Source: Clostridium thermobutyricum DSM 4928 (GTDB taxonomy: Bacteria > Bacillota > Clostridia > Clostridiales > Clostridiaceae). From it: a stretch of DNA of 64,000 nucleotides. The position numbers and the translations under genes are program-made. The notes under the pieces were generated by a model that was given only the letters and a program-made list of their open reading frames with translations, did no database searches and was not told the DNA's origin. Where the stretch lies: the NCBI RefSeq assembly GCF_002050515.1, contig NZ_LTAY01000006.1, positions 35,580 to 99,579 on the forward strand. The letters run 5' to 3'. Position 1 is the first letter of the stretch. The number at the start of each line of letters is the position of its first letter. This document shows positions 26,019 through 36,820 of the stretch, one piece after another.

Positions 26019-26729
26019 TTATATATCTCCTCCAAACAACATCACAGTTATATTATCCTTGCCTCCATGTTCTTTTGCTAAAGAAACTAATTTCTCACAA
26101 GGATTTTCTTTTTCTTCCATGAGTATACTGCTTATCTCTTCATTACTAACTTCATTTGTAAGTCCATCAGTACAAAGAAGGTATTTTTGATATTCTTCTT
26201 TAGAAAATTTAAAAATATCAACTTCTACATTTAAACCTGTTCCTAGTGCCCTAGTTATTATATTTTTATTAGGATGATTTTTTGCTTGCTCATAAGATAT
26301 ACTTCCTATATCTATTAATTGTTGAACTAATGAATGATCTTTTGTTAATTTAATTATTTCATTATCTTTAACTCCAAAACATGAACTATCTCCAACATTT
26401 GCTATTATAATTTGATTTCCTAATCTTAATAATGCTGTTATTGTAGTTCCCATGCCTTCTAGTTCGCTTACTTCTCTAGAATAATTATAGATTTCTTCGT
26501 TAGCTTTTTCAATTGCAAATTTCAAACTTTCTTCTAAATGTATGTCTATGGTTTCTCTTATTATTTCTATGACCCTATTTACAGCCATTTTACTGGCAAT
26601 TTCACCAGCATTATGACCTCCCATTCCATCTGCAACAATATATATACCATAATTTTCAACTTCATAATAACCACAATAGTCTTCGTTTAAACTTCTCTTA
26701 CAACCCACATCACTCTTATACTCTATCAT
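26019..26729 (-). CDS. stp: PP2C-type serine/threonine phosphatase Stp (PrpC)
   Basis: Manganese-dependent phosphatase that reverses PrkC phosphorylation. The 236-aa protein has the PP2C metal motifs NEDYCGYY near residue 15, VADGMGGHNAGE, NVGDSSCFG and KDNITVMLF near the C-terminus. ATG 26729 begins MIEYKSDVGCKRSLNED. It precedes prkC with a 1-nt intergenic gap and follows rlmN by 11 nt, the conserved rlmN-prpC-prkC order of Firmicutes. Confidence 0.95.
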   Translation of the reverse strand: MIEYKSDVGCKRSLNEDYCGYYEVENYGIYIVADGMGGHNAGEIASKMAVNRVIEIIRETIDIHLEESLKFAIEKANEEIYNYSREVSELEGMGTTITALLRLGNQIIIANVGDSSCFGVKDNEIIKLTKDHSLVQQLIDIGSISYEQAKNHPNKNIITRALGTGLNVEVDIFKFSKEEYQKYLLCTDGLTNEVSNEEISSILMEEKENPCEKLVSLAKEHGGKDNITVMLFGGDI

Positions 26730-26740
26730 ATTTTTACTCC

Positions 26741-27772
26741 TTAAGCTTTATTTTTCATATAGCTTCTTCTAAGTTGACCACAAGCTGCATTTATATCGCT
26801 TCCCATTTCTCTTCTAACAGTCGCTTCAATTCCTGCAGACTTTAATATTTGGGCAAACTCTTCTATTGTCTTTTCAGAAGATCTTTTAAAAGAATTCTCT
26901 TTTATTTCATTTACTGGAATAAGATTAACGTGACAAAGAATTCCTTTTAAAAGCTTTGATAAAGCTTTTGCATCTTCCTTACTGTCATTAATATCTTTAA
27001 CTAATGAATACTCAAAAGTTACTCTTCTATTGGTTTTTTCTATGTAGTTTCTACATTCCTCTAATATTTCACTTATTGAATATTTATTTGCTATAGGCAT
27101 TATTTCTCTTCTCTTTTCATCACTAAAAGCGTGTAGTGATATTGCTAGAGTAACATTTAATCCCTCATTTGACAAATCTCTTATTTTAGGAACTAGCCCA
27201 CATGTAGATAAAGTTATATGTCTTTGCCCAATATTTAATCCATATTCAGCATTAACTTCTCTTAGGAATTTTACTACATTATCGTAATTATCTAGTGGTT
27301 CTCCACTTCCCATAAGCACTATATTTGAAATTCTTTCTCCTTCTACTTCTCCAGCTCTTAATACTTGCCCTAATATTTCTCCAGAAGTTAAATTCCTAAC
27401 TCTTCCCTCAATTGTTGATGCACAGAATTTACATCCCATTCTACATCCAACTTGAGTTGAAACACATATTGTATTTCCATGCTTATATTTCATAATTACT
27501 GACTCAATAAGATTTCCATCTTCTAATTTTAAAAGCATTTTCTTAGTACCATCTAGATTAGATGAATATACATCTACAACTTCAGGAATATATACTTTAA
27601 AATTAGAATTTAATTTTTCTTTTAGATTTTTAGGTAAATTTTTCATTTCATCAAATGAAAATATACCTTTATAAACCCAAGAGAATATTTGTTTTGCTCT
27701 AAAAGAACTTTCTGAATTTTCTTTAAGCCAAACCATTAATTCTTCCATATTATAATCTAATAAATTTTTCAT
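26741..27772 (-). CDS. rlmN: dual-specificity rRNA/tRNA adenine-C2 methyltransferase RlmN
   Basis: Radical SAM enzyme that methylates C2 of A2503 in 23S rRNA and A37 of some tRNAs. It has 343 residues. The cluster motif C-x3-C-x2-C is C110, C114 and C117 (CRMGCKFC). The [13 protein letters not shown] segment and C-terminal AACGQL, with the catalytic cysteine, are typical. It lies between rsmB and stp with gaps of about 10 nt. The second catalytic cysteine in AACGQL supports a functional enzyme. Confidence 0.97.
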   Translation of the reverse strand: MKNLLDYNMEELMVWLKENSESSFRAKQIFSWVYKGIFSFDEMKNLPKNLKEKLNSNFKVYIPEVVDVYSSNLDGTKKMLLKLEDGNLIESVIMKYKHGNTICVSTQVGCRMGCKFCASTIEGRVRNLTSGEILGQVLRAGEVEGERISNIVLMGSGEPLDNYDNVVKFLREVNAEYGLNIGQRHITLSTCGLVPKIRDLSNEGLNVTLAISLHAFSDEKRREIMPIANKYSISEILEECRNYIEKTNRRVTFEYSLVKDINDSKEDAKALSKLLKGILCHVNLIPVNEIKENSFKRSSEKTIEEFAQILKSAGIEATVRREMGSDINAACGQLRRSYMKNKA

Positions 27773-27782
27773 TTTTCCACCT

Positions 27783-29102
27783 TTATATTTTCTTTAGCTT
27801 TGCTATGAAAAATCCATCCATATTTTTGTTTGGTAATATAGTCACCATTCCATCCTCAGTATACTCTATATTTTCCCCTTTTCCAATAAATACAGTATCC
27901 AACTTAGCATCTTCATAAGATTTTAAGAACCATCTTATATTTTCTTCATTTTCCTCTCTATTTAATGTACAAGTAGAATATACCATAACTCCACCGCTTT
28001 TCAAGTATTGCCATGAATTTTTCATAATTTCTCTTTGAATTTTAATTAAACTTTTCAAATCATCTTTATTTTTATTCCATTTAATTTCAGGTTTTCTTCT
28101 TATTATTCCTAAACCTGAACATGGAACATCAATTAAAACTTTATCACCTATATTTATTAATTTTTCATTTAATATAGTTCCATCCATTTGAGAAAGTTCT
28201 ACATTCTTAACACCAAGTCTATCACAATTTTCTTTTATTAAACTTAGTTTATTTTCATGTAAATCAAAAGCTAATACTTTCCCTGTATTTTCTAATATTT
28301 CACCTATATGAGTTGTTTTTCCTCCTGGTGCACTACATATATCAAGTACAGTATCCTCTTTTTCTAAATCTAAAACTGGAGCTACAAGCATTGCACTTTC
28401 ATCTTGAACTGTACATTTTCCTTCATTAAATAATTCATTAGCTTCTATAGCACTTCCACCTTTTATAACTATTGCATCAGGAGATATAGAACCTTCTTCA
28501 ACATTATATCCTAATCTTTCTAACTCTTCTAATACAGAATCATAATCACCTTTTAAAGAATTAACTCTAAGAGTTATACTTGGAGTACTATTTAACCCCT
28601 TCATTATTTTTATAGCTTTATTTTCTCCATATTGTGAAATAAATAATCTTACAAGCCATGGTTCAAATGAATAATCATAAGCTAATTTATATAGTTTATT
28701 AGAAAATTTTATATTTACTTTTCCTTCTTTCTTAAGGTAATTTCTTAATATACCATTTACTAACTTAGAACTTTTTAAAGAAATTTTCTTAGCTTCTTCA
28801 ACAGCTTCATTACAAGCAGCATAACTTGGAATTTTATCTAAAAATCTTAATTGATATATAGCCGCTCTAAGAATATTTAATATTCTTTTATCCATTATAC
28901 TTATATCTCTAACAAAAGATCCTATTATAAGATCTAACGTTCTTTTTCGTCTTAATGTTCCATAGACAATTTCAGTAACTAACCCTTTATCTTTGCTATT
29001 TAGATTACTTGAATCTAATTCTTTAGATAAGGCTATATTAGAATATGCTCCTTCTAATAAAACTCTATTCAATACCTTTATAGCTATGCTTCTGCTATTC
29101 AT
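27783..29102 (-). CDS. rsmB: 16S rRNA (cytosine967-C5)-methyltransferase RsmB
   Basis: Methylates C967 (E. coli numbering) of 16S rRNA. The protein has 439 residues, with an N-terminal NusB-like helical domain (residues 1-130) and a Rossmann methyltransferase domain. SAM motif [32 protein letters not shown] and the YSTCT motif with the catalytic cysteines are all present. GACGAGGTATTTT precedes ATG 29102. It follows fmt by 21 nt. Confidence 0.96.
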   Translation of the reverse strand: MNSRSIAIKVLNRVLLEGAYSNIALSKELDSSNLNSKDKGLVTEIVYGTLRRKRTLDLIIGSFVRDISIMDKRILNILRAAIYQLRFLDKIPSYAACNEAVEEAKKISLKSSKLVNGILRNYLKKEGKVNIKFSNKLYKLAYDYSFEPWLVRLFISQYGENKAIKIMKGLNSTPSITLRVNSLKGDYDSVLEELERLGYNVEEGSISPDAIVIKGGSAIEANELFNEGKCTVQDESAMLVAPVLDLEKEDTVLDICSAPGGKTTHIGEILENTGKVLAFDLHENKLSLIKENCDRLGVKNVELSQMDGTILNEKLINIGDKVLIDVPCSGLGIIRRKPEIKWNKNKDDLKSLIKIQREIMKNSWQYLKSGGVMVYSTCTLNREENEENIRWFLKSYEDAKLDTVFIGKGENIEYTEDGMVTILPNKNMDGFFIAKLKKI

Positions 29103-29123
29103 AAAATACCTCGTCTTTCATCT

Positions 29124-30053
29124 TTATCCTAAAATTTCACCAATTTCTATGCTATGACCATTTATATACTGTTCAATTGTTAAAGGCTTACCATTTGGGA
29201 ATTGTATTTTTTTAATTAAAATTTTCCCAATCTTTGCTTTTACAAGTATTCCTTCTTTTGATACTTTTTCTATTTTACCAAAATCCTCATTTTCACCTTC
29301 ATTTGTAAAAACCTCTGTTTGATAAACTTTCATATTTTCTTCTTTATATTTTGTATGTGCAACAGGCCAAGGGTTTAATCCTCTTACTAAGTTATGAATT
29401 TCTAATGCACTTTTATTAAAATCTATTCTTCCAGTTTCTTTATTTAGCATTTTTGCATAGAAAGTTTCATCGCTTTGCTTTTCTGGCTTTATACTTCCAT
29501 CTTTAAGACCTTCTATTGTCTTAACTAAAAGTTCTGCTCCTCTTTCTTTTAAAATATCATAAAGCTCACCAGCTGTCATGGATTCTGATATTTCTACTTC
29601 ATCTTTTAAAAGCATATCTCCAGTATCTACCCCTACATCCATAAGCATTGTTGTATTTCCTGATTTCTTTTCTCCATTTATAATAGCCCAATTTATAGGC
29701 GCTGCTCCTCTATACATTGGTAAAATTGAACCATGTAAATTTATACAGCCATATTTAGGTATATCAAGAACTTCTTTAGTTAAAATTTGTCCAAAGGCTA
29801 CAACTACTATAAAATCAGGATTCATTTCCTTAAGTTTTTCAATCATTTCTCTATCATCTTTAAGTTTTACTGGTTGAAAAACTTCTATATTATGTTTTAC
29901 TGCAACTTCTTTTACTTCAGAAAATCCTAATTTTTTTCCTCTACCTTTTTTCTTATCTGGTTGTGTAAATACTGCACAAACACCATACTCATCTATTAAT
30001 CTTTCAAGTGAAGGAACTGCAAAATCTGGAGTTCCCATAAAAACTATTTTCAA
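29124..30053 (-). CDS. fmt: methionyl-tRNA formyltransferase
   Basis: Formylates initiator Met-tRNA using 10-formyl-THF. The 309-aa protein begins [16 protein letters not shown] and carries the [18 protein letters not shown] catalytic region with the SLLP-type loop. The start is TTG (30053) behind GGAGGAAAGAATA. It is downstream of def by 12 nt; def-fmt is a conserved pair, deformylase and formylase of the same N-terminal cycle. Confidence 0.97.
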   Translation of the reverse strand: MKIVFMGTPDFAVPSLERLIDEYGVCAVFTQPDKKKGRGKKLGFSEVKEVAVKHNIEVFQPVKLKDDREMIEKLKEMNPDFIVVVAFGQILTKEVLDIPKYGCINLHGSILPMYRGAAPINWAIINGEKKSGNTTMLMDVGVDTGDMLLKDEVEISESMTAGELYDILKERGAELLVKTIEGLKDGSIKPEKQSDETFYAKMLNKETGRIDFNKSALEIHNLVRGLNPWPVAHTKYKEENMKVYQTEVFTNEGENEDFGKIEKVSKEGILVKAKIGKILIKKIQFPNGKPLTIEQYINGHSIEIGEILG

Positions 30054-30065
30054 TATTCTTTCCTC

Positions 30066-30509
30066 CTACTTAACTTTATCTAAGAATATAATTCCGTCTA
30101 AGTGGTCATATTCATGGAATATAGCTCTTGCTAATAATTCTTGTGCTTCTAAAACAAATTCTTCTCCATTTTCATTTAATGCCTTTACTTTTACATAATT
30201 CGGTCTTTCAACTTCTCCAAATTCACCAGGTGCGCTAAGACATCCTTCTTCTCCTATTTGACTTCCACTTGATTCTAGTATTTCTGGATTTATAAATACT
30301 CTTGCTCCCTCTCCATCATATACATCAATAACGAATATTCTTTTAAGTATTCCAACTTGTGGTGCTGCAAGACCAACTCCATCAGCTTCATACATTGTAT
30401 CAATCATATCTTCTATTAAAGTTATAGTTCTATTATCTATATTTTCAACTATTTTACTTTTTTTTCTTAATACCTCTTCACCTTTTTTTCTTATATTTCT
30501 TATTGCCAT
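30066..30509 (-). CDS. def: peptide deformylase
   Basis: Removes the N-formyl group from nascent proteins. The 147-aa metalloenzyme has motif 1 [10 protein letters not shown], motif 2 EEGCLSAPG with metal ligand C90, and motif 3 HEYDH with H132, E133 and H136. Small type I/III-like deformylase; the length is normal for clostridia. AGGAGGAATAGAA precedes ATG 30509. It lies between priA and fmt. Confidence 0.97.
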   Translation of the reverse strand: MAIRNIRKKGEEVLRKKSKIVENIDNRTITLIEDMIDTMYEADGVGLAAPQVGILKRIFVIDVYDGEGARVFINPEILESSGSQIGEEGCLSAPGEFGEVERPNYVKVKALNENGEEFVLEAQELLARAIFHEYDHLDGIIFLDKVK

Positions 30510-30520
30510 TTCTATTCCTC

Positions 30521-32710
30521 CTACAATAAATTGTTTGGATTGATATCTATACTAATTCTTATATCATTATAAACACTCTTATTTAATTTATAAAGATTTT
30601 CTTTTAAATTTAGAATTTCTTTGTATCCTATCTTTCCTTTTATTATTATTTGATATCTAAAAAAATCTCTTACTTTCCCAATAATACATTTACTTGGTCC
30701 TAGTATATCTATATTTTCTAAATTTTCTTTTTTTATTTCTAAATAAAGTTTTTTCATAAAAACATTTAATTTTTCTTCATCTTTAGATATGCCTTTAATA
30801 TATACTATTCTACCAAATGGAGGGTAATTCATCAATTTTCTTATAGTGAGTTCTTCCTTAAACATTTTTTTATAATTTCCGTCCTTTGCATATTGTATAT
30901 ATGAATTTTCAGGATTATATGTTTGAACTACTACAACTCCTCTTTCCTCTCCTCTACCTGCTCTTCCAGCAACTTGCGTTATAAGCTGAAAAGTTCTTTC
31001 TCCAGCTCTATAATCTGGTATATTTGCTGACATATCTGCAGCCATAATCCCAACTAAATGTACATTTTTAAAATCATGCCCTTTAGTTATCATTTGTGTT
31101 CCTATTAATATATCTGCTTCACCTTTTTTAAATGAATTGTATATTTCTTCATAAGAACCTTTATTTTTAGTAGTATCTCTATCCATTCTTAATATTCTTG
31201 CCTCTTTAAAATATCTTTTAACCTCGGACTCTACTTTTTCTGTACCAGCTCCAAAGAACTTAACATATTTACTACTACATTTAGGACAAGTTTTTACTTC
31301 TTTTTTTACCATTCCACAATAATTACATGTCAAATAGCCTTCTTTATGATATACCATTGATATATCACATTTAGGACATTTAAAAACATATCCACAGCTT
31401 CTACATGATATAAATGTTGAATATCCTTTTCTATTTAGAAATAATATTATTTGTTTTTTATTTTCTAATGCAAGTTTAATTTCTTTATATAATTTTCTAC
31501 TAAACATAGAAAGATTTTTCACTTTTAGTTCTTCTCTCATATCCACTATATTCATTTGAGGAAGTTTTTTTTCATGTACTCTATTTTTTAATTCAACTAA
31601 TTGCAATTTATCTACTAATGCATCTGCATAAGATTCAATAGAAGGCGTTGCGGATCCTAATATATATTTACAATCATACATATAACTTAAATATTCACAA
31701 ACTTCTCTTGTCTGATATTTAGGATTTGTTTCTGATTTATATGAACTTTCATGTTCCTCATCTACTATTATTAATCCTAAATTGTTCATTGGAAGAAATA
31801 AAGCACTTCTAGCTCCTATTATAAGCTTACACTTTCCATCTCTTACTCTATTCCATTCATCAAATCTTTCACCTTCTGAAAGTCTACTATGATAAAGACC
31901 TACTTCTTTACCAAACCTACTTTTAAATCTTTCTATCATTTGCGGAGTTAGAGAAATTTCAGGGACTAGGATTATTGCTTCTTTTCCACTATCTAAAGTT
32001 TTTCTAACAAGATTCATATATATTTCTGTTTTTCCTGAACCTGTTACTCCATGAAGTAATATTCCTTTTTTATTTGTATTCTCTATAATATCTAATGCAT
32101 TTTTTTGTTCTTCTGTTAAAACTTTTTCTTCATCTTTTTCATAAATTCTATCATTATATCTGTAAACTGTTTCTTCTTCTGTTTTTAAAAATCCATTTTT
32201 TATAGAATTATTTAATATATAAGTAGAAAATCCTTTATTTTTTATTTCACTTTTAGTTAGTCCTTCATTGTTTTTTATAAATGAATATAATTCTTTATAT
32301 GATTCTTTTTCTTTAAAAGTACTATCTAATTCTCTTCCTAGTGTTATAACAGTTTTTTTCTTCTCTTTTACTCCTCTTGTTATTCCAGTAGGAACTAAAA
32401 GTCTTATTGCATCAATATATTTACAAAGAGTTCTTTCCCTTAAAAAGTCTATAGTTAAAATATCTTCTCTTCTTAAAATTGGCTCTTCATCTAAAATTTT
32501 ATTTATTGATTTTAATTTATAATTCCCATTAAACTCTGTACTAAGTCCTATTACATAGCCTTGAAGATAGCCTTTTATACTTCCAAAAGATACTCTAACC
32601 CTATGTCCAATTTGAATTTTATCAGCCATATCCTCTTTAACTTTATATGTAAATGGTCTATCTATTTCTATTGCTTCACTATTTATTATTATCTCTGCAT
32701 AAAGCTCCAT
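30521..32710 (-). CDS. priA: primosomal protein N' (PriA helicase)
   Basis: Restarts stalled replication forks by loading the primosome. The 729-aa superfamily 2 helicase has an N-terminal DNA-binding region, the P-loop GVTGSGKTE, the DEEH box, and eight cysteines in paired CxxC-type motifs around residues 430-480 that bind two zinc ions. QVAGRAGRG marks motif VI. The RBS AAGGGTGG is rather far from ATG 32710. It begins a unit of translation genes just below the coaBC terminator. Confidence 0.96.
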   Translation of the reverse strand: MELYAEIIINSEAIEIDRPFTYKVKEDMADKIQIGHRVRVSFGSIKGYLQGYVIGLSTEFNGNYKLKSINKILDEEPILRREDILTIDFLRERTLCKYIDAIRLLVPTGITRGVKEKKKTVITLGRELDSTFKEKESYKELYSFIKNNEGLTKSEIKNKGFSTYILNNSIKNGFLKTEEETVYRYNDRIYEKDEEKVLTEEQKNALDIIENTNKKGILLHGVTGSGKTEIYMNLVRKTLDSGKEAIILVPEISLTPQMIERFKSRFGKEVGLYHSRLSEGERFDEWNRVRDGKCKLIIGARSALFLPMNNLGLIIVDEEHESSYKSETNPKYQTREVCEYLSYMYDCKYILGSATPSIESYADALVDKLQLVELKNRVHEKKLPQMNIVDMREELKVKNLSMFSRKLYKEIKLALENKKQIILFLNRKGYSTFISCRSCGYVFKCPKCDISMVYHKEGYLTCNYCGMVKKEVKTCPKCSSKYVKFFGAGTEKVESEVKRYFKEARILRMDRDTTKNKGSYEEIYNSFKKGEADILIGTQMITKGHDFKNVHLVGIMAADMSANIPDYRAGERTFQLITQVAGRAGRGEERGVVVVQTYNPENSYIQYAKDGNYKKMFKEELTIRKLMNYPPFGRIVYIKGISKDEEKLNVFMKKLYLEIKKENLENIDILGPSKCIIGKVRDFFRYQIIIKGKIGYKEILNLKENLYKLNKSVYNDIRISIDINPNNLL

Positions 32711-32744
32711 TGTTCTAAATAAACCACCCTTCTAAAAAATATAA

Positions 32745-32772
32745 TAAGAAAGCGCTAATGAGCGCTTTCTTA
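32745..32772 (-). terminator. terminator after coaBC
   Basis: Perfect 12-bp stem (TAAGAAAGCGCT / AGCGCTTTCTTA) with a 4-nt loop, 9 nt after the coaBC stop. priA begins soon after, so read-through or a nearby weak promoter must feed the next genes. Confidence 0.85.
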
Positions 32773-32781
32773 AAAATAATA

Positions 32782-33966
32782 TTATTCTAATATATTATCA
32801 AATATACTTCTTGCTACATCTCTTTTACTCATAGTATCTAATTCATCTACTTTTCCATTTTTTGAAATAATAAATACTTTATTATTATCTGAACCAAAAC
32901 CTGTTTCTTTAGATGTTATATCATTAGCTACTATAAAATCAAGATTCTTATTTTTAAGTTTCTTATTAGCGTTTTCTAATAATGAATTACTTTCAGCAGC
33001 AAATCCAACTAAGATTTGATTTTTCTTTAATTTTCCTAGCTCTAATAAGATATCATTATCTCTTTCTAGCTCTAGTTTTAAATCATCTCCAGTTTTTTTA
33101 ATTTTTTCTTTGCTATAGTTTTTAGGCTTATAATCAGCAACTGCTGCTGACTTTATAACTATATCTGAATTTTTATAATGTTTTAAAACTTCTTCTCTCA
33201 TTTCTGAGTTAGTTTGAACATTTATTAATTCTATTCCCTTAGGACATTCAAGAAAGTCTGCTCCTGATACAAGAGTTACTTCTGCTCCTCTATCCCTAGC
33301 TTCAGTTGCAATTGCATATCCCATTTTACCAGTAGATCTATTTGTAATATATCTAACTGGATCTATAGGTGCTTTAGTTGGTCCAGCTGTAACTAAGACT
33401 TTCTTACCTAAAAGGTCTTTCTTTGGATATAAATTTTTAAGAACTTCATCAACTATAACTTCTGGCTTAGGTAATTTTCCTTTACCTATATCTCCACAAG
33501 CAAGTCTTCCACTATCAGGCTCTATAAATTCATAACCAAGTCTTTTTAATTTTTCTATATTTTCTTGAACTATTGGATTTTCATACATATTAGTATTCAT
33601 AGCTGGAGAAAATATAACTTTTGCTTTAGTTGCCATTATTGTTGTTGTTAACATATCATCTGCTATTCCATTTGCTACTTTTCCTATTACATTTGCTGTA
33701 GCAGGTGCAATTAACATTATATCAGCTTCTTGTGCTAAACTAATATGTTGTATTTCCCAAGCTTTTGGCTCAGCAAACATATCAGTTATAACCATATTTT
33801 GACTTATAGATTGAAATGTTAAAGGTGTTACAAATTTAGTTGCAGATTCTGTCATTATAACTTTTGTTTTAATGCCTTTTTTTCTTAAAGCACTTATTAC
33901 ATCTAGTGCTTTATATACTGCAATTCCCCCAGTAACCCCAATTACAACACACTTATCTTCATACAT
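32782..33966 (-). CDS. coaBC: bifunctional phosphopantothenoylcysteine decarboxylase / phosphopantothenate-cysteine ligase
   Basis: Makes 4'-phosphopantetheine in two steps of CoA synthesis. The 394-aa fusion has an N-terminal FMN decarboxylase half (GVTGGIAVYKA, PAMNTNM, and the active-site cysteine in ACGDIGKGKLP) and a C-terminal ligase half (VTAGPTKAPIDPVRYITN, AAVADYKP). Its length is normal. The RBS is weak; the start is 7 nt after rpoZ, so translation is probably coupled. coaD lies elsewhere in this window. Confidence 0.97.
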   Translation of the reverse strand: MYEDKCVVIGVTGGIAVYKALDVISALRKKGIKTKVIMTESATKFVTPLTFQSISQNMVITDMFAEPKAWEIQHISLAQEADIMLIAPATANVIGKVANGIADDMLTTTIMATKAKVIFSPAMNTNMYENPIVQENIEKLKRLGYEFIEPDSGRLACGDIGKGKLPKPEVIVDEVLKNLYPKKDLLGKKVLVTAGPTKAPIDPVRYITNRSTGKMGYAIATEARDRGAEVTLVSGADFLECPKGIELINVQTNSEMREEVLKHYKNSDIVIKSAAVADYKPKNYSKEKIKKTGDDLKLELERDNDILLELGKLKKNQILVGFAAESNSLLENANKKLKNKNLDFIVANDITSKETGFGSDNNKVFIISKNGKVDELDTMSKRDVARSIFDNILE

Positions 33967-33972
33967 AATATC

Positions 33973-34185
33973 TTACTTTTCCTCTGGAAGTTCGAAATCA
34001 AATTTTCCTTCATTAACTTCATTTATTGCTATAGTTAAAGGCTTAACTGATTTTACATCACTTAATGGCTTACTTCCACCTATTATTTGTCTTGCTCTCT
34101 TTGAAGTTACTGTTACTAATGTGTATCTGTCATCTACCTTTTCTAAAAGTTCAACGATTGATGGATTAATCATAGAGTTGCTCAT
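33973..34185 (-). CDS. rpoZ: DNA-directed RNA polymerase omega subunit
   Basis: 70-aa small subunit that assists RNA polymerase assembly. The sequence begins MSNSMINPSIVELLEKVDDR and includes SKRARQIIGG, the omega signature. ATG 34185 lies 9 nt after AAGGAGG, inside the 3' end of gmk, giving a 20-nt overlap with that gene. gmk-rpoZ-coaBC order is conserved in Firmicutes. Confidence 0.95.
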   Translation of the reverse strand: MSNSMINPSIVELLEKVDDRYTLVTVTSKRARQIIGGSKPLSDVKSVKPLTIAINEVNEGKFDFELPEEK

Positions 34186-34795
34186 GTATAAAACCCTCCT
34201 TAGAATCTAATATTTTATCTTTTATTCTATCTACTCTACATTTTTCAGTTGTTATTATAGCTTCTATTTTTTCAACAGCTAAATCAACTTCGTCATTTAC
34301 AACTGCATAATTATATTTTGAAATATAATTTATTTCTTTGTAAGCTGACTTAAATCTTGTCATTAATGATTCTGGTGTTTCACTTCCTCTATTAATGATT
34401 CTTTGTTTTAATTCTTCCATTGAAGGAGGAAGAATAAATATAAATATACCGTCTTCACAATTTTCTTTAACTTTTAAAGCACCTTGTATATCTATTTCTA
34501 ATATAACATTTTTTCCATTGTTTAATAATTTTTGTACGTCTGTTTTAGGTGTTCCATAATAGTTACCATAAACTTCTGCATATTCAAGAAATTCATTATT
34601 CTTTATTTTTTCTTCAAAAGTCTCTTTAGTTAAGAAATGATAGTTTACACCATCTATTTCTCCGGCTCTTGGACTTCTTGTAGTTGCAGAAACTGAAATA
34701 TGTAAATCATTACGTTTTTTAAGTAACGCTTTGCATATAGTTCCTTTACCTGCTCCTGAAGGACCAGATATAACTAGTAAAACGCCTTTTTTCAT
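34166..34795 (-). CDS. gmk: guanylate kinase
   Basis: Converts GMP and ATP to GDP and ADP. The 209-aa enzyme has the P-loop SGPSGAGKGT near the N-terminus, and the GMP-binding segments TTRSPRAGEIDG and EYAEVYGNYYGTP. It starts at ATG 34795, overlapping the remA stop as TAATG. It ends inside rpoZ. The length is typical. Confidence 0.97.
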   Translation of the reverse strand: MKKGVLLVISGPSGAGKGTICKALLKKRNDLHISVSATTRSPRAGEIDGVNYHFLTKETFEEKIKNNEFLEYAEVYGNYYGTPKTDVQKLLNNGKNVILEIDIQGALKVKENCEDGIFIFILPPSMEELKQRIINRGSETPESLMTRFKSAYKEINYISKYNYAVVNDEVDLAVEKIEAIITTEKCRVDRIKDKILDSKEGFIHEQLYD

Positions 34796-35064
34796 TATTC
34801 ATCTACCTCATCATCATGATCATCTTTGCTTGATAGTCTATGTGCTACAGTTTCTGGTTGAACTGCAGATAATATTACATGATCACTATCTGTTATTATA
34901 ACTGCTCTAGTTCTTCTTCCATAAGTTGCATCAATTAGCATTCCTCTATCTCTAGCCTCTTGAATTATTCTTTTTATAGGCGCTGATTCAGGACTTACTA
35001 TTGCTACTAATCTATTGGCAGAAACTATGTTTCCAAAACCAATATTTATTAATTTTATACCCAT
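34795..35064 (-). CDS. remA: RemA/DUF370 regulatory protein
   Basis: 89-aa member of the RemA (YlzA) family, which in B. subtilis is a DNA-binding activator of matrix and osmoprotection genes. The sequence begins [18 protein letters not shown] and carries the [15 protein letters not shown] and [17 protein letters not shown] segments. I start at ATG 35064, 6 nt after AGGAGG; the extra upstream codons are the RBS region. The acidic tail DDHDDEVDE is longer than usual. Its target genes in clostridia are not known; the position between yicC and gmk is conserved. Confidence 0.92.
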   Translation of the reverse strand: MGIKLINIGFGNIVSANRLVAIVSPESAPIKRIIQEARDRGMLIDATYGRRTRAVIITDSDHVILSAVQPETVAHRLSSKDDHDDEVDE

Positions 35065-35077
35065 TATATTCCTCCTA

Positions 35078-35959
35078 TTATTCAATATTTTGAATTTGTT
35101 CTCTTATTTTTTCAATTATATTTTTTATTTCAATAACAATATTTGTTATTTCTATACTACTTGATTTTGAAGCAATTGTATTTGCTTCTCTATTCATTTC
35201 TTGAACAATAAAATCTAACTTTCTACCAATAGATTCATTAAGACTTAACGTACTTCTCATTTGTATAAGATGGCTTTTAAGTCTTATTATTTCTTCATCT
35301 ATAGTTGCTTTATCAGCAAACATAGCAACTTCCATAGCTAATCTAGTTTGATCAACTTCACTTCCATCAGTTAATACTTTTATTCTTTCTTCTAACTTTT
35401 GTTTATAAACTTCTGGAATTGTATCAGCTATTTTTTCTATGTCTAATACTGAGTGTTCTATTATATTAAGCTTAGCTAGTATATCTTCTCTTAATTTATT
35501 TCCTTCTCTTTCTCTCATTTCTAACATTAAATTTAGAGATTTATCAATGAGAATTTCTATTTCTTTATATGTTTCTTCTAAATCTTCTTCTTTTTCAACT
35601 ACACTTATTACATCTGGAAATCTACTTAGCTTTGCTACTGTTATATCATTTTCTATCCCTAACATATCAGCCATCTCTTCTAAGCAATTATAATAATTTC
35701 TAGCAAGTTCTTTATCTAATTGAACAGCATTATTAGATTTAGAATAACTTTTAAGATTAATGAAAATATCTACTTTTCCCCTATTTAGCTTACTGCTTAT
35801 CTGATTTCTTATCTTTTCTTCTAAAGGTAACATCCATTTAGGCATTCTTATACTTATATCTAAGTATCTATGATTTACACTTTTCATTTCAACAGAAAAT
35901 ACTTTTTCATTACCTTCTTCACTTCTCGCTCTTCCAAAGCTAGTCATGCTTCTAGTCAC
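35078..35959 (-). CDS. yicC: YicC/YloC family endoribonuclease
   Basis: 293-aa YicC-like protein, a family shown in E. coli to have endoribonuclease activity on RNA. The N-terminal signature [15 protein letters not shown] and C-terminal [20 protein letters not shown] match. The start is GTG 35959, 7 nt after AAGGAGG, which fits the MxxSMT start of homologues better than the ATG 12 nt downstream. A good sigma-A promoter sits 34 nt upstream. First gene of the yicC-remA-gmk-rpoZ-coaBC unit. Confidence 0.92.
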   Translation of the reverse strand: MTRSMTSFGRARSEEGNEKVFSVEMKSVNHRYLDISIRMPKWMLPLEEKIRNQISSKLNRGKVDIFINLKSYSKSNNAVQLDKELARNYYNCLEEMADMLGIENDITVAKLSRFPDVISVVEKEEDLEETYKEIEILIDKSLNLMLEMREREGNKLREDILAKLNIIEHSVLDIEKIADTIPEVYKQKLEERIKVLTDGSEVDQTRLAMEVAMFADKATIDEEIIRLKSHLIQMRSTLSLNESIGRKLDFIVQEMNREANTIASKSSSIEITNIVIEIKNIIEKIREQIQNIE

Positions 35960-35992
35960 TCATACCCCTCCTTTGCTATGAAGTATAAATAA

Positions 35993-36021
35993 ATATTATT
36001 TTAGTCTAACAGTAAAGTCAA
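35993..36021 (-). promoter_or_regulatory. sigma-A promoter for the yicC operon
   Basis: Minus strand: -35 TTGACT (36016-36021), a 17-bp spacer, and -10 TAATAT (35993-35998). Confidence 0.75.
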
Positions 36022-36136
36022 TGGTTTGTTAACAAAAAGTTTACATTTGTTTTTATTTTTTATTTCCTATATAAAATTCATATTTAAATTTATATTTATT
36101 TATCAATTTATATTATTACTTTTTTAATTTTTATAT

Positions 36137-36155
36137 TTCAAATATCATATTTGAA
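36137..36155. promoter_or_regulatory. perfect palindrome upstream of the 2'-5' RNA ligase-like gene
   Basis: Inverted repeat TTCAAATAT-C-ATATTTGAA with 9-bp arms around one base. It lies 5 bp upstream of the -35 of the plus-strand promoter and about 115 bp upstream of the yicC promoter. An operator role is inference; AT-rich DNA raises the chance expectation. Confidence 0.4.
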
Positions 36156-36159
36156 TTTA

Positions 36160-36188
36160 TTTACATTTTATGTATTATATTGTATAAT
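36160..36188 (+). promoter_or_regulatory. sigma-A promoter for the 2'-5' RNA ligase-like gene
   Basis: Plus strand: -35 TTTACA (36160-36165), a 17-bp spacer, and -10 TATAAT (36183-36188), 37 nt upstream of the start codon. Confidence 0.75.
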
Positions 36189-36225
36189 TATCTCTAACTA
36201 AATTTATATAAGGATGTGATTTTAT

Positions 36226-36750
36226 TTGAAAAAACGTTGTATCATGATTTTTCCCAAATTTAATAATTTGGATATAATAAACAAAATAAGAGAAAAATAT
36301 GACCCACTATCTAATCATGTAGCACCCCATATAACATTAGTTTTTCCCTTTGAAAGTAATATAGAAAAAATTGATTTAGAAAGTCATATTTCTTCTGTTA
36401 TAAAAGATATCTCTCCTTTTGAAATTATTTTAAAAGGTATTACTCCAGTTAATTGTTTTGGATTATATTTATTTCTTAATATTGAAAAAGGAATAGAAAA
36501 TATTATAGATTTGCATAAAAGACTTTATACTGGAATATTGAAAGATTATTATCCATCTTGGTTAAGTGAAGGAAATTTTTCGCCTCATATAACTGTAGGT
36601 TCTTTTAAAAATAAAGAAGATTATGAGATAGCAATTAATAACACAAAAAATATTAATGATACTTTCAAAACTATAGTTACTGAAATTACTGTTGAAATAA
36701 TAGATCAAAATGAAGATTCAATTATAGAATCAAATATTTTATTAAAATAA
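36226..36750 (+). CDS. 2'-5' RNA ligase / cyclic phosphodiesterase superfamily protein
   Basis: 174-aa protein of the 2H phosphoesterase superfamily. The two HxT motifs are H35-I-T37 (PHITLVF) and H121-I-T123 (PHITVG), spaced as in LigT/YjcG-like proteins. Family members act on 2',3'-cyclic or 2'-5' linked nucleotides, but the biological substrate here is unknown. The start is probably TTG 36226 behind AAGGATGTGA; an ATG at 36244 is the alternative. It is a lone plus-strand gene with its own promoter and a shared bidirectional terminator. Confidence 0.82.
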   Translation: MKKRCIMIFPKFNNLDIINKIREKYDPLSNHVAPHITLVFPFESNIEKIDLESHISSVIKDISPFEIILKGITPVNCFGLYLFLNIEKGIENIIDLHKRLYTGILKDYYPSWLSEGNFSPHITVGSFKNKEDYEIAINNTKNINDTFKTIVTEITVEIIDQNEDSIIESNILLK

Positions 36751-36777
36751 CAATAATAATAAAATGGAAAAAAATAA

Positions 36778-36814
36778 AAATAACTTAAAGAATTATAAAT
36801 CCTTTAAGTTATTT
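36778..36814. terminator. bidirectional terminator between the RNA ligase-like gene and the permease
   Basis: Stem TAACTTAAAG / CTTTAAGTTA extended by flanking A and T residues around an 11-nt loop, between two convergent genes. Confidence 0.8.
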
Positions 36815-36820
36815 TATTAT

